Shown in pieces: positions 1 to 12,556 of a DNA stretch of 64,000 nucleotides (position 1 is the stretch's first letter; every line of letters begins with the position of its first letter). Under the pieces are notes generated by a model. It ran no database searches and was not told where the DNA came from. It was given only the letters and a program-made list of their open reading frames with translations. The translations under genes were made by a program, and so were the position numbers. Origin of the DNA: Scenedesmus sp. ARA3 (Eukaryota > Chlorophyta > Chlorophyceae > Sphaeropleales > Scenedesmaceae); contig RWJK01001407.1 in NCBI GenBank assembly GCA_004335835.1, positions 17,077 through 81,076 on the forward strand, read 5' to 3'.

Positions 1-56
<56 letters not shown>

Positions 57-612
57 AGGTTACGTCATCGCCGAGGCCGACTGCCTCACAGGCGCGTGGC
101 TGCTGGCGCGCTGCGCTGACCTGGCGGTGTTCAATTATGACATGACGCTGCTGCTGCTGCTGCTGCCGCTGCAGGTTATGTCATCGCGGAGGCCAACTGC
201 CTATCGGGTGTGTGGCTGCTGGCGCGTTGCGCTGACCTGGCAGTGTTCAACTATGACGTGACACTGCTGCTGCTGCTGCTCCTGCTGCTGCTTCTGCTAC
301 AGGTTATGTGATTGCCGAGGCCACCTGCCTGACCGGCGTGTGGCTGCTGACGCGCTGCGCTGACCTGGCAGTGTTCAACAATGACATGACGCTGCTGCTG
401 CTGCTGCTGCTACAGGTTATGTCATCGCGGAGGCCAACTGCCTAACGGGTGTGTGGCTGCTGGCGCGCTGCGCTGACCTGGCAGTGTCACCCCGACATGA
501 CGCCGCTGCTGCTGCCGCTGCAGGTTACGTCATCGCGGAGGGCAACTACCTCACAGGTGTGTGGCTGCTGGCGCGCTGCGCTGACCTGGCAGTGTTCAAC
601 TATGATGTGACA

Positions 613-650
<38 letters not shown>

Positions 651-657
651 GCTGCAG
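1..657 (+). repeat. Five acceptor-side echoes of a terminal exon, each led by a CTG tract
   Basis: Copies of the first ~90 bp of the exon at 658 begin at 59, 175, 303, 416 and 524, so units are 108-134 bp. Each unit is a (CTG)n tract of variable length, a CAG acceptor, then GTTAYGTSATYGC and codons for VIAEANCLTGVWLLARCADL with scattered substitutions. After roughly FNYD the copy runs into the next CTG tract. The window starts inside such a CTG tract. Copies are diverged, so this is not an assembly stutter. The likely real exon is the last copy, because only it continues to a stop codon. Confidence 0.85.
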
Positions 658-848
658 GTTACGTCATCGCGGAGGCCAACTGTCTCACAGGCGTGTGGCT
701 GCTGGCGCGCTGCGCTGACCTGGCGGTGTTTAATTACGACGTGACACGATTCTGGTACGCCATGAAGACGCTGCTGTATATTGGGGCATCGTCCCGCGCG
801 ATGGCATGCCTGGGGCTGCTGCTGCTGAATCGCGACAAGATTGTGTGA
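658..848 (+). CDS. 3' terminal exon of a membrane protein (possibly ABCG-type transporter), gene truncated by window edge
   Basis: After CAG at 655-657 the frame needs one base from the upstream exon (GT then TAC GTC ATC). It reads YVIAEANCLTGVWLLARCAD, continues through RFWYAMKTLLYIGASSRAMA and ends LLLLNRDKIV with TGA at 846-848. Two hydrophobic stretches separated by a basic segment suggest the last membrane helices of a transporter. The pattern loosely recalls the C-terminus of algal ABC-2/ABCG transporters, but no ATP-binding motif lies in the window and the family is a guess. The rest of the gene is upstream of position 1. Confidence 0.5.
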
Positions 849-1967
849 TGCTGATGCTGCAGACGCTTGATGCTGCAGCTGGGTACCGATCGCAACCCTC
901 ATGAGCAGTATATCGGCCTAACTAGAGTATGGGCTAGTGCCTGAGGCAGGTCCGTCCTGTACTGTGGTGTTACTGCTATTGGTTGATAAAGCTGCAGGGC
1001 TTGCAGAAGAGTAACGTTTTTGAAGTTGTCTGTGAGCGCTGAGCTGCTGGTACAGCGCTAGCGTGCTGATGGCATGTGCAGCGGCTGCAAGGAAATTGAG
1101 TCACTGCTGAGGTGCATGCCGTGTTTGATGGCAAGGGTTGCAGCGGCAGCTCGCATGTGTTTGCCTTGTGGCATACTTCCTATCAGCCTGATCTCATCAG
1201 CCTGAGCCAGCGGCTGGCCTGACTGGCCAGCGTCAACAGCCGGGTCCATACAACCAGCTATTTGAGTACGCACTATGTTGCATTGTGCTTGTAACGTGTG
1301 ACCTGCATGCACGTTGACAATCTTATCTCAGCCAGGGCCTCTTGAGCTGGTGATCACCACGCTGCCTCACTGAGGCCTGCCTGAGTTAGGCACCTGTGCC
1401 TTGTGCAGTGAAGGTCCTTGAGCTGCAAAGTGTTGTATTCGATGCAAGAACCCGTTTATTGATGAATCGCGTCGGAAATTACTCGGTTGCGTGGCAGCTT
1501 GCACATTTTCACATTTTGCACTGTGGCTGGCGTGGGTCTCATGTCCCGGGCAAGGGCAGCCAGTATGACCCTTGCCACGGTTGTGTTGCTATTCAGCCAG
1601 CCGTTTGATCTTACTGATTTATATTATATTACCATGTGTGACAGAGCTGCTAGTCTGCCCTTCCATCATGTTTGATGTGATCCTTTCGCGCCAACCAGCA
1701 ACAATTTGCCGTGCCTGCACAGTTTGCGGCCTCATCGCCATGTTAAATGCTTTTATTCCAAATCGTCATTGAATAACATATGTTTGTGTTCTGCTCAACC
1801 GTTGGAGCGGCCGGAGTGACAACAAGAGCGTACCACCCAGGGCTTTTCCTCCCAGTGTGGGACCTGCGAGCCTGGTTGGCCTCAGCAACTTAAATTGCCA
1901 GCTGTTACGAGTAGATCGACAAGCTGAGAAGGAACGGGCAGGACTGCGGCCACACGGGATAACCACC
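849..1967. other. Intergenic stretch between the membrane-protein gene and the lectin gene
   Basis: No convincing exon, RNA gene or echo was seen. It should hold the 3' UTR of the upstream gene and the promoter/5' UTR of the lectin gene. Base composition is more even than in the introns and CTG runs are few. Short open frames here lack splice-site context and recognisable domains. Confidence 0.5.
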
Positions 1968-4748
1968 ATGGTGCCCAGCAAGCGCTGCACCGGGTGCATG
2001 GTGCTATTTATGACTCTAGTATGTAGCATATCAGCAGTTCAAGCGCAGTTCTTTGGGAGGCGGACCTGCACATGTGAGGCCTGGCTATGTCACTGGTCCG
2101 GCTGAAAGCCACATTCATCGTATAGGCTGCTTTGCTCGCTGATCTTGCAATAGTATTATCGATAGCTATATTTACGGCCTTACTGCAGCTTTGTGTGCCT
2201 GCCATAGCGTACAAATGCGGGCATGGTGTAACCCAGCTAGTAGCAGCTGCTTCACCAGCAGAGGGACCCCAGTCCTCGAGCAGTAGCACCTGCAGCAGCA
2301 CGTTCAATGCTAGAAATGCCTTTAACAAAACATACCGATGCATTCCTGCTGGCCTGCCAGGCCATGTGCCTGCCCAGCTGCTGCTGCTGAAACTGCTGGT
2401 CTGTCACTGCCGCCTCTCCTGCTGCTGCTGCTGCGCAGTGGCTCAAGGCAATGATGCGCTGGTGGGCCAAACACAGCTGCTGGGCAACAGAAACATCTCA
2501 GATTCCATCTGGCACGATCAGATCCCCTTCTTCCGCAAGTTTGGCCCCATCAGCAAGATCACTGCCTACAAGGCGTACGATTACGACGGCCTAAACCACG
2601 ACCCAGGGGAGCTCAAGGGTTTCCAGTTCTGGTACGGCCCCAACCAGCAGCCGCCGATCTACAAGTACGAAGACGGCGACGAAAACCTAATGGGAGCCCG
2701 CAAGCCGCATGTTCCCGCCGATTTCGAACTCCAAGCAGGGGAGCTGATCACCAAGGTGGAACTTCAGTGGGACATCATCAGCATGCGCTACGTGAAGTTC
2801 ACCACAAACACAGGCCGGACATGGGACTGGGGTTTTCCGGGTGTGGCTGGCGCTTATACCGCGGTCAGTGAGGCACCGGTGGCTGGAGCTTATCTGGCTG
2901 GCATGCGCGGATTTGAGGGCAAGCCCAGGGCAGGCATCTCAAAGAAGAGGTGAGAAAAGGTTGAAACTGTAGGATTGACAGGCAGCAGCAGTTGCAAGGG
3001 CAGTAGCAGCAGCAGCAACAGAACCGTTGCGGGCAAGCCCAGGGCAGGCATACAAGATGAGGTGAGAAAAGTTGAGGAGCTCAGGCAGCAGCAGCAGTGG
3101 TGGCCAGGCATCAGCAGCAGCAGCAGCAGCAGCATCAGCAGCAGCAGCAGAATGTTTGAGGGCAAGACCAGGGCAGGCATCTCAAAGCAGAGGTGAGGGG
3201 CTGGAAAGGCTGGAGTGCAGCGATCACAAGTGGGCAGGCAGTAGGCAGCGGCTGCGAAGCAGCAGCAGTAGCAGAGGTAGCAGCCACAGTAACAGCAGTA
3301 CAGCAGGAGAAGAACGGCAGCTGTCCAGGGTGTGTGTATGTGCGTCAGATGTTGATGCTCCTAGGTCAGCAGTTGAGGGGAGCAGCGGGAGGTGGCCGAT
3401 GAACTGAAGTATGGAATGCTGATGTGGAATGTCAGGGGCATAAGCATCATGGACAGCAGCGGCAGCGGCAGCGGCGGCAGCAGCAGCGTTGTCAGTGTTA
3501 TTGGCAAGGTGTATGGCAAGTTGCAGAAGATACAGGGCTGGCTCTGCTAGGACGGCAGAAGCTTGCAGTGCAGAATGTGGCAGGGCTGGCAAGGTGGACA
3601 GCAGCAGCATTGCAGGATCAGCTTGTGTACCTGATTTCTGAAAAATAATTTGACCACCTTCTTCAACGCTCAAGTCTTTGTTTCCTGCAACCTTATGGTT
3701 GGTTTGCTGACCCCGCTGCTCTTGTCCGAGGTTCATTCACCCGACGTGTCGGACCTCCTGCTCGCCTGCACTGCAACTGCTATTCCAAACCACTGCCACC
3801 CGCCGCCTGCAGGCACCTCATCCATGTGCCGTTCGTGTTCAGATCCACAAGATTGCCCTACTTGATCTGTCTGACCTCCTGCTTGCCTGCACTGCAACTG
3901 CTAATCCAAACTGCCGCTGCAACCGCCTGCAGGCACCTCATCCAAGTGGCGTTTGTGGTCACATCCACAAGATTGCCCTACTTGACCTGTCTGACCTCCT
4001 GCTTGCCTGCACTGTAACTGCTATTCCAAACTGCCGCTGCAACCGCCTGCAGGCACCTCATGCAAGTGGCATTCGTGTGGGCGCTCATCATTGAGCATAC
4101 ACTGCACACAACCTCCTCCTCACCTGCTCTGCACTGCAACTGCCGCTGCCAACCGCTGCCTGCAGGTACCTCATCCAAGTGGCATTCGTGTGGGCGCTGC
4201 CCACCTGCCTGCGCGCCACCGCTGCCCCCGCAGCGCCCGTCGTGCCCTACCTATCACGCGCTCAGATGCAGGCCCAAGCAGCACAGCGCCTGGTCTCAAA
4301 CATATACCAGCTGGATCCTGAGAGTGTGGCCCTCATCCCCGAATTTGTCGAAGCCTCAAACATCGTATATACGAATTTGGCCATCGACAGCCCTCCGGAG
4401 GACATCGTCGTGATCGTCTACGTGAATCGTACGACAATGATTACGAAAGCCGGAGCCAAGGGCGAGGACCCTCCGCTCGGCTGGCAGGTCTACGTGCCGG
4501 GCGTTACGCCGATTACTCCGCAGGATAATCCCGCGGAACCTAAACCCAAAGTGGTCGAGGAGAAGACAGTAGCTCCTGTGAGGGCTGCTCCTGCAAGCTT
4601 CCCTGCTACTGTGCCAGCGCCAGCACCAGTAGAGCGGCCAGTAGTAGTGCAGCAGCCGGTGCCGGCCCCAGCACCTGCACCTGTGCCGGTTGAAGCGCCG
4701 CCTCCAGCAAGGAACTTTGGCATCTTTGGCTTCCTGTTTGGCCGCTGA
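1968..4748 (+). CDS. Secreted jacalin-like lectin with proline-rich tail
   Basis: Three exons join in phase: 1968-2073, 2439-2949 and 4166-4748, about 399 residues. Exon 1 encodes a signal peptide (MVPSKRCTGCMVLFMTLVCS then AVQAQ), implying secretion. Exon 2 holds a jacalin-type beta-prism: KFGPISKITAYKAYDYDG, then GELKGFQFWYG, GELITKVELQWD and VKFTTNTGRTWDWG. The last strands are split by an intron: GMRGFEGKPRAGIS joins YLIQVAFVWALP, matching the usual closing G-F-x-G...I-x-x-I/V pattern. This supports the splice 2949/4166 rather than the in-frame TGA just after 2949. A helical segment and a Pro/Ala/Val-rich tail (about residues 330-385) end in NFGIFGFLFGR. An alternative exon-1 donor exists near 2028 (T|GTAGCA), so the first junction is the least certain. 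Sugar specificity cannot be read. Likely a cell-surface or wall lectin. Confidence 0.72.
3029..3192 (+). repeat. Two donor-side echoes of lectin exon 2
   Basis: The exon-2 end, GGCAAGCCCAGGGCAGGCAT plus AAGAGGTGAG, recurs at about 3029-3062 and 3155-3192 with small changes, each time followed by GGTGAG. CAG/AGC runs lie between copies. Confidence 0.85.
3745..4165 (+). repeat. Near-120-bp tandem array preceding lectin exon 3 (three acceptor-side echoes)
   Basis: The acceptor plus exon start (CTGCAGGCACCTCATCCAAG) appears with exon starts at 3813, 3933 and 4053, spaced exactly 120 bp, then at the real exon 4166 (113 bp on). The unit includes the intronic lead CTGCACTGCAACTGCTATTC and the first ~45 coding bases. 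Frames of the echoes decay after VAFVW. Confidence 0.9.
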
Positions 4749-4819
4749 AGAGACTCAGGCAATTATAAACAGCAGGGCTTATGTGGGCGGCTGTTGCACA
4801 GTGCATCAGCAAGCTGCAA

Positions 4820-4950
4820 CGAGGAACTTTGGCATCTTTGGCTTCCTGTTTGGCCGCTGAAGGGATTGTCAGCCTGAGCAGCAGGGGGTTTCGTAAGAAC
4901 CACCAGCAAGCTGCACGCCTGGCGCCTTTGTCTTTCGATTTGGCCGCTGC
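4820..4950 (+). repeat. Echoes of the lectin stop-codon region in its 3' flank
   Basis: The last coding bases and stop (GAACTTTGGCATCTTTGGCT ... GGCCGCTGAAG, 4713-4750) are repeated at 4820-4863. A weaker copy lies at about 4919-4950. The echo process therefore also affects 3' ends, not only introns. Confidence 0.85.
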
Positions 4951-5747
4951 AGGCAGGGTATGCATGTACGGGCGGGGCTGTACAGGCTGTGCCAGCTGCT
5001 GTGCAGCTGACATCCTTGGGTTTTGTGCGGTGGCTGTGACTGCCACCCTGCTGCAGCAACTGCTGCTGCTGCTGCCAGCTGATAGCTGGTCATTATTGGG
5101 AGCACCGGCGGACAGCTGCCACAGCTTGCAGCTGCCAACGGCTGCATTCAACCAGCGTCTTTTTTTGAATGCTGTGGTTTATGTTGCTTGCTGTGAGTTT
5201 GGCACGTGCTACAAGCGACGCAAATGCACAGCAGGCTTCAGGCTGCTGCAGCTGCTGTTCAATGCGGACTGTGTTACAGTGTAGAGCGTACATATTATTG
5301 TATAGTGCTGTTGTTGGTGCTTTGGGATAGCTATAGGTCAGGAGTTTCAATGTGAACACAGTCGAGGATGCAGCAGCACAGTGCTGCTGCTGCTGGTGCT
5401 GTTGCTGACTAGGCTGCAGTGTTGCAAGGCGCGTGCTTTGCCCCTGCTGCTGCTGTGCTGTTTGTGTTGTGCTGCTGCTGCAGCTGCTGCGAGCATGTGG
5501 CTAAGCAGCAGCGCTGCTTTTGCTGTTGTGTAAGCAGCAGTCAGCTGCAGAGAGGATGTCCAGTGCAGCGGTGGCAGTGCTGTTGGCGGTGCAGGCGGGG
5601 CAGGCACTGAGACAGAGTGCCATCGCTGCCAGCGCACTTGCGCTTTCCAAGCCGCTTGGAACAAACATCCACCAGTGTATGGGAAGACTACTCATGTGTC
5701 CTTGGTGCCTATTAACACACACAGGTTCATGCATGCGGCAGGCATGA

Positions 5748-5791
<44 letters not shown>

Positions 5792-7260
5792 GTTGGCACC
5801 AAGGACACATGAGTAGTTGTCCCATACACTGGTGGAAGGTTGCCTGAGTACTTTGCCGCACTGCTGCCGTGGCCTGACCCAGGTTGGCATTGTTGGGTGT
5901 GATGGTGTGCAGCAGCAGCGGCAGGCAGGCTTACCACGGCATTCAGCAAGCATATATAGTCCCGGTGTACTTTGCAGGACACTTTTGAACAGCCAAATGC
6001 TTTTAGCTTGCGGTGGATGCGGTCGCAGTATACCTGTTTGAATCTTATGTGAATCCTACCTTTGGTATGTTGCCAGTTTGATTGCAAAGCAATGTAGTAT
6101 AGCGTGATGTAGCTGCTGCCGAGACTGGGGGTTTGTTAGTATGCCACAGCATGTGTGGTGCCTCTAAATCAGCACAATGCATGCATGTGCACAGCACATG
6201 TGCACAGTTTTGGTCTTTCCAACCAGCGACAGGCTTTGTGATCAAAGCCAAGGTTGCATGTGCAGTTATCTGCATGTGTGCACCTATGCAAGTGCGCACT
6301 GATTGTCACTGTTAGCAGCTGATCAGCGGCACTGGCGATTTGAGGTGTGATGGACCTCCCAGGCATGCGTGTGGCGATGGCTGCAGCAGTGCACGTGCAT
6401 GCATGCTGCTGCCAGCAGCACTGTGGCACAGTGTGCCAGCTGTTGTGGCTTGGTAGGTGCTGACCTTGACAGTCCATGTGTAACATTTGTTGACGCTCTT
6501 GGATAAAACACAGGATTTTCCCAGCAATGCTTGAAGGTGCGCAATTTCGCATTTTTCATGCTATCTTTACACCATAATACCTGAAGGTGTAGCAGCCGTG
6601 GTGCCTTGGGGCCCTCTTCTAGATATGTGAGTGAGCGATATGTTGCATGCAGCTAGCTATTGCAGAATTTATTGTATTTCCTGCAATCCTTTAAACTGAT
6701 TGCATCGGACCCCTGAAGTCACTTCACAGTACTAGTGTGACCACTGGACAGACATCCTGCCACTCAAGGAACGTTCCTCTCCACCCGGTGTACCACTGTT
6801 GACGTTGACTCTTGTCACGCGAAACAAGGTTTTTGCGACTGGATTTGCACTCAAGTCGTAGTAACACTGCTGTTACGGAGAACAATCCGAGTTCCCGCCA
6901 GCGTTCCGCAGCTGTGTCTGTGTTTACACTACTGCTTTGCGTCATGATTAAAAGCTGTTCCAGTTTATTCTAAACCGGAACGTGTGGCATATGGGGCACG
7001 ACCTTCGACATTGATGACCAATAGAATCTACACCCAAAAGAATGACGGTTTCAGACCCATTGTGTCCACCGCTACGCGTAGACGCGTGCATCAATTGCTT
7101 AAACTTCGATTCCAAGCGCTTGACCAAGCTTCACCGCTATCCAAAATAGCACTGCACGGTGCTACACAATTTCGCCAATAGAAGGCTGTCCTGTTCGAAG
7201 TTTCCGTAGATTTTGTTGACATTAGTTGCAATTAATCTAGATGACTTAGGGTGGTACACC
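4951..7260. other. Intergenic stretch between lectin and AUX1-like genes
   Basis: No supported coding exon. It contains CTG/CAG-rich segments near 5360-5560, a large hairpin with a TG run (5669-5835, listed separately), and a less repetitive block 6560-7260 that should include the promoter and 5' UTR of the carrier gene. The short frame at 6984-7181 has no recognisable domain and sits in this presumed upstream region. Confidence 0.5.
5669..5835. repeat. Long imperfect inverted repeat with a (TG)~20 run in one arm
   Basis: The left arm starts CCACCAGTGTATGGG at 5669 and continues ACTACTCATGTGTCCTTGGT and CAGGTTCATGCAT. The right arm is its complement: GCATGAACCTG, then a TG run at about 5750-5788, then ACCAAGGACACATGAGTAGT and CCCATACACTGGTGG ending at 5835. 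The loop is about GCGGCA at 5734-5740. The TG run lies where the left arm has only a few CA units, so it expanded after the hairpin formed. It could be a foldback/MITE-like element. No clear target-site duplication was seen. Confidence 0.8.
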
Positions 7261-7747
7261 ATGGACAGCGTAGCTGGAGGAGCCTGCAGCGGTGGAGCAG
7301 ACGCTCAAATCTACATCGGTGAGTGTTTCGCTGCTTCGTCCTTACCATAATACATAATACGATTAACGATTAGAAATCAACAAACTTTGGCCGTGATCAA
7401 GGGACGTGGTGACAGGACATAGTGTTTGGCGCCACTAAGCTCTTCGGCCAACAACAGGAGCTGAAGGCTCGGCCTTGAAGCTTCAAACGAGTTGATATGT
7501 CTACTTTTTGCACGTCACTGCGCTGGTCGGTGCACAACAGCAATAGCATGGCCCAAGCTGTCACCGCTGCTGCTTACCAGTGATGCGAACTGCAGCAGCT
7601 GCTCACAACACAACCGCGCATGCTCACACCCCAACAAACCACGTGTCCGCTTTTACCTCTGCAGACAGCCTTGGGCGGGGCTCGCACACAGCTGCTGCAG
7701 GCACCACATCCAGCACGCAGAGTGCTGTCACCAGCAGACATGGCCAC

Positions 7748-7785
<38 letters not shown>

Positions 7786-8266
7786 TGCAGCTGGAGGGCA
7801 GGCAGGTAGTTGGAAGCAGAAGATGCATGGCTGGTTTGGAGGGGATGCAGGGCTGCCTATGGATGGCTGGCTAACAACCTGCTGCGCACAGGTGGGCCTG
7901 CTGCTGCTGCTGCTGCTGCTGCACACCAGCTAGCCACAGCAATGAAAAGAAACAGTCAGGCGCTGCAGATGCAGCTGCAAAAAGGGACCGTCTAGCACAG
8001 CCATTTCAGTGCGGCAGCAGCAGCAGCATGCGTGCAGCATGCAGCTGAACATGGCAGTTGCCACTGGCAGCGTCCGGGCTCGAACAGGAGGTCCGGGCAA
8101 TACCCCGGCTGCTGCTGCTGCCACCTCTGCTGCCATCATGGCATGTGCATCATGACCCACTCGAGACCAAGTACAGCAGCCACCCCTTCAACCCTGCCCT
8201 CCTTGCAATGGCTTTCTGTTTGCTGCCCTGCTGCTGCTGCTACTAGTGCTGCTGCTACTGCTGATG

Positions 8267-8301
<35 letters not shown>

Positions 8302-10631
8302 ACCGCAGATCGGCCAGATCATGCTCACGCTGCCCAATGCCTACAGCAAGGTGGGCCTGGCGGCGGCCGTGCCGCTGTCGGTAGGCTGCGCCGTGCTCAG
8401 CTTCTGGACCATGTACTGCCTCATCGCGCTGTACGCGGAGCGCAAGCAGCGACTGGTGAGTGTGCGAGCTGCCCTTTTGAGTGAGGGTGTGTGATGTGGT
8501 GGCACAGTGTGACCTCAGGACTGTGTACTGCCTCATCGCGCTGTACGCGGAGCGCAAGCAGCGCCTGGTGAGTGTCATGAGAGCTGTTGCGAGCCGCCTT
8601 TTAGTACTTGTTTTGGTACTAGCATCATGAAGAGGCAGGTTGTGTGGCGTGCCAAGAGGTGTGTCTGCTAACCGTTGTGGTACAGCCAGAAGTCAACCAG
8701 CAGCAGCAGCAGCTCGGTGAGATCAGCAGCCAGCTCTGACGTGTTGATGTGGTGCTTGTCACTCAACACTGCACAGCAGCTTCATCAAGAGCTGGGGGAC
8801 AAGTTTCGACTGGGGGCCTTCCCTGCTTCATCCCAGCTTGCTGCCGACCTTGACCTCCCTTGACTATCTCCCTCCTTCCGGCATGCACTCGTTCATTCTG
8901 TGCTTCTTTCCCGCCCTCACCCACTGCAGATCAAGGCAGGGCGCTGGCACGGCCCTGAGGGCAAGTCGCAGCACGTGACGCAGTACCACGACGTCATCGG
9001 GGACAACCTCGGCACATGGGCGCGCATTGTAGTGCAAGTGAGAACAAACTGCTTGTTTGCGGCAATTGCAAGGACTGCAGTGCTGCTGGTTTCCGAGGGA
9101 CGGGTGGCCTGGGCACGCATTGTGTGCTGGTGGACATGGTGGAGCGGGAGGGGTGGTCTGGGTAGGCATAGTGGGGCAGGTGGCGGCCAGCGAGGGATGT
9201 GTTCACTGTGCACAGCACGATGACATAATGAGGGACAACCTCGGCACCTGGGCACGCATCGTGGTGCAGGTGGGTGGCGTCAGGCTGGCTGCTTGTTTGA
9301 TGAGCGCCCTGGGTGCTTTCTGGCACTGCGTATTCTGTGGCACAGCATCCTGTTGAGTTTTTGAAAGAAAGACGTCACATGTGCTGCTGCTGCTGCTGCT
9401 GCCACTGCTGCAGGTGGTGGTGGTGGTGTCTCTGTTTGGCACCAACGTGGCACAGATTGTGGCCAGCGCGAGTGACGCCTACTACCTGGAGGAGGGCAAC
9501 AGCCTGGACAAGCGGTAAGCAGCAGGCGGCTCATCTCTGTCGTTTGTGGGTGGAGCGGTGCATCGTTGTATGTGATGTCTTGCAGCGCCCGCCATTTAGA
9601 GGAGAGCAAAAGCCTGGACAAGTGGTGCGTGCGACTGCTGTGTTCATTGCAACATGTGGCTCTCTAGTGCATGACTTAGTCAACGGCAACTCCAGATTGG
9701 AGGGCAGCAGCCTAGCCTGGCGGTGGCTGTGCATCCGGCTTCTTGACTTTGTTTCACACAGCTGTTTGCTGTTATTGTGATATGCTTACAGATCTAACAT
9801 GTGCCACTGACCAACCAGCATCGTACACTGCTGCCGCTGCCGCCGCTGCTGATCACCAATATTGGTGATTAACATTAATTTGTGATTAACATTAACATTA
9901 ACATTAGTTTGTGATTAACATTAACATTAACATTAATGCTCTTTCTGTGTGTGCATGTGTGTCCCTGCAGGCAGCTGGACATCGTGTTTTGCGTGCTGAT
10001 GCAGCTGTCGGTGCTGCTGCCATTTTTTAGAATGTTTAAGACTTTCTGCTGTTGCTCCTGCTGCTGCCATTGCCTTACGCTCCTGCAGGCAGCTGGGCAT
10101 CGTGTTTGGCGTGCTGATGCAGCTGTCGGTGCTGCTGCCCACGCTGCGCCACTTCCGCTTCATCAACATCCTGGGCCTGGTGGGAACAACATACACCGCA
10201 TGGTGAGCCGTGCATGGAGGAACTATTTATGTTTGTGTGAAAAAAGTTACATTTGTGTGATCTTTGACTATGACGTCACCAACTTCACCAGTCTGCGTGC
10301 GTGCTGATCATTGTCTGGTTCCAACTGTTGCATGCACATGATCCACTAGTAAGTGTTCCACACGCTGCGCCCAGCAGATGTTTCTACAGGATACAACACA
10401 GCAGTTTGACAACAGCCACACACATGCAAGCAACCAGCTGTACTACGTTCACCCTACAGCTCTGCACTGCACTAATATGTGTCGGACACCGCGCTGCTGC
10501 GGCGGCTGCTGCCTGCGTATATCCGTGCCTCTTCATATCACCTGCCGCAGGTACATTGTGTTGCGCAACCATGCGCGGCACGAACGACAACGCTTATCAC
10601 CCAACACGACATTCCTTTTGTCATGTGCTGC

Positions 10632-10664
<33 letters not shown>

Positions 10665-10991
10665 TGCTGCTGCTGCCTCAATCTGTGCTGCACTTATCTC
10701 TTTCTGCAGGTACATTGTAGCCAGTGCAGCCATGCACGGCATGGCCCCCAATGCGGGGCAGCGCACGCCGACCGGCATGCGCGACTTCTACAACGGATTC
10801 GCGGTCATCATGAGCGCTTTCGGGGGGCACGCCAACGCCATGTGAGTCGGCGTGCTGCTTGGTTTGCTTTTCAATGGTATGGTTTGAGGTTGTTGGGGCG
10901 GCCGCTAAGTTATCAGGCTTGCCTGGTTGCTGAGAAACCTTAAGACATGTTTGTGCCCAAGGGCTACACAATCGCTTACAACCGCCACTGT

Positions 10992-11025
<34 letters not shown>

Positions 11026-11224
11026 GCCACAACAACAGCGAGATCATTGACAGCATGATTCTCCCCACTTGGCTACAAACTGACTTTGTCCCGCCACTGT
11101 GCTTGCTGCTGCTGGAACAACATCGGACCTTCATCTTTACACCGAGATCATGGACAGCATGTTTGTCCGGGGGCCTGCACACTGATTTACAACCTGCACA
11201 CTGATTTACAACCGCCACGGACCT

Positions 11225-11266
<42 letters not shown>

Positions 11267-12556
11267 AGCGAGAGCATGGACAGCATGTTTGTCCCCGAGG
11301 GCTACACACTGACTCACACTGCCACTGTTCCTTTTGTTGCTGCTGCTGCCGCTGCTGCTGGAACATCATTGGACCTTCATCTTTACAGCGAGATCATGGA
11401 CAGCATGTTTGTTCCCGAGGGCTACACGCGTGTCTACTGGTGGGCCTTCCTGTACATCTTCAGCCTCACACTGCCTCACTCCACGGCAGTGCAGCTGGCG
11501 TGGCCTGACCAGGCGCTGCACAACGGTGAGGAGAGTTGTGTGATACATATGCTGACTAATAAGGTTTGACAGGTTGCCGCCTGATTGTTCTGTTGCCCTG
11601 TTTCCTCACACTGCCACACTCCACGGCAGTACAGATGGCATGGCCCAACCAAGCCCTGCACAACGGTGAGCAGCCTTGCCAGGCAGGCAGTTGTGTTGCC
11701 TGAAGTGTTGGGCTTGAATGTCATTTCTAACTGCCCTATTGCCTTGTGGGCCTTGTGACAGTGCAGCTGGCGTGGCCCGACCGGGCGCTGCACAACGGTG
11801 AGCAGTCATGCTGGACAGGCAGTTGATTTGCCAGGTTTGCTGCCTGATTGTTCTTTTGTCCTACTGCCTCACACTGCCACACTCCACGGCAGTACAGATG
11901 GCGTGGCCAGACCAAGCGCTGCACAACGGTAAGAGAAAGTATTGGAAAGGCCTTTGCGTTGTCTGATCAAGGCCTGTGGTGTTGTCTGATCAAGGCCTGT
12001 GGTGTTGTCTGATCAAGGCCTGTGGTGTTGTCTGATCAAGGCCTGTGGTGTTGCATGGCCTAATGGCGTCATGCCCGTGCAGCTGGCATGGCCTGACCAG
12101 GCGCTGCACAACGGTGAGCAGTCATGCTGGACAGGCAGTTGAGTCGGCTGACGTGTTAGGCCTCGTTGCCCTATCAGCCTGTTGCTCCCTGGCTTTATGG
12201 GTATGGGTACGTGCAGCTGGTGTGGTCCAATCAGGCACTGCACAACAGTGAGAAATCTGCCGGATGGGCAGTTGATTTGCCAGGTTGCCGCTTGATTGTT
12301 CTGTTGCCCTATTGCCTCACACTGCCACACCACGGTGGTGCAGCTGGCATGGCCCGATCAGGCGCTGCACAACGGTGAGGGGTCGTCTTTAGACAGGCAG
12401 TGCACCTGCCTAGGTGAGGCCGCGTTGTACCTGGTGCCTTGGCCTCATGGTTGCGTGGCCGAGTAACGAGGGACGTTGATGTTGCTGCTGCAGGCAATGT
12501 GTATGGCATCCTGCCGCTGACGCTGACGCTGACGCTGACGCTGACGCTGACGCTGA

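Noticed and set aside
1..657. Regularly spaced repeats resembling a CRISPR array
   Set aside because: Units are 108-134 bp, encode an exon edge, and the variable parts are CTG tracts, not spacers; the genome is eukaryotic.
1058..1312. Minus-strand frame of 84 codons in the first intergenic stretch
   Set aside because: No recognisable motif or splice-site context.
2951..2953. Stop codon ending the lectin at ...GISKKR
   Set aside because: The TGA is part of GGTGAG, a donor that is echoed twice, and the jacalin fold is completed only by joining exon 3 at 4166 in phase.
6984..7181. Small + strand reading frame of 65 codons
   Set aside because: No domain, no splice context; it lies just upstream of the AUX1-like start and is probably 5' flank.
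9861..9936. Telomere-like or satellite repeat
   Set aside because: ATTAAC units do not match known plant/alga telomere motifs and the array is only 76 bp inside an intron.
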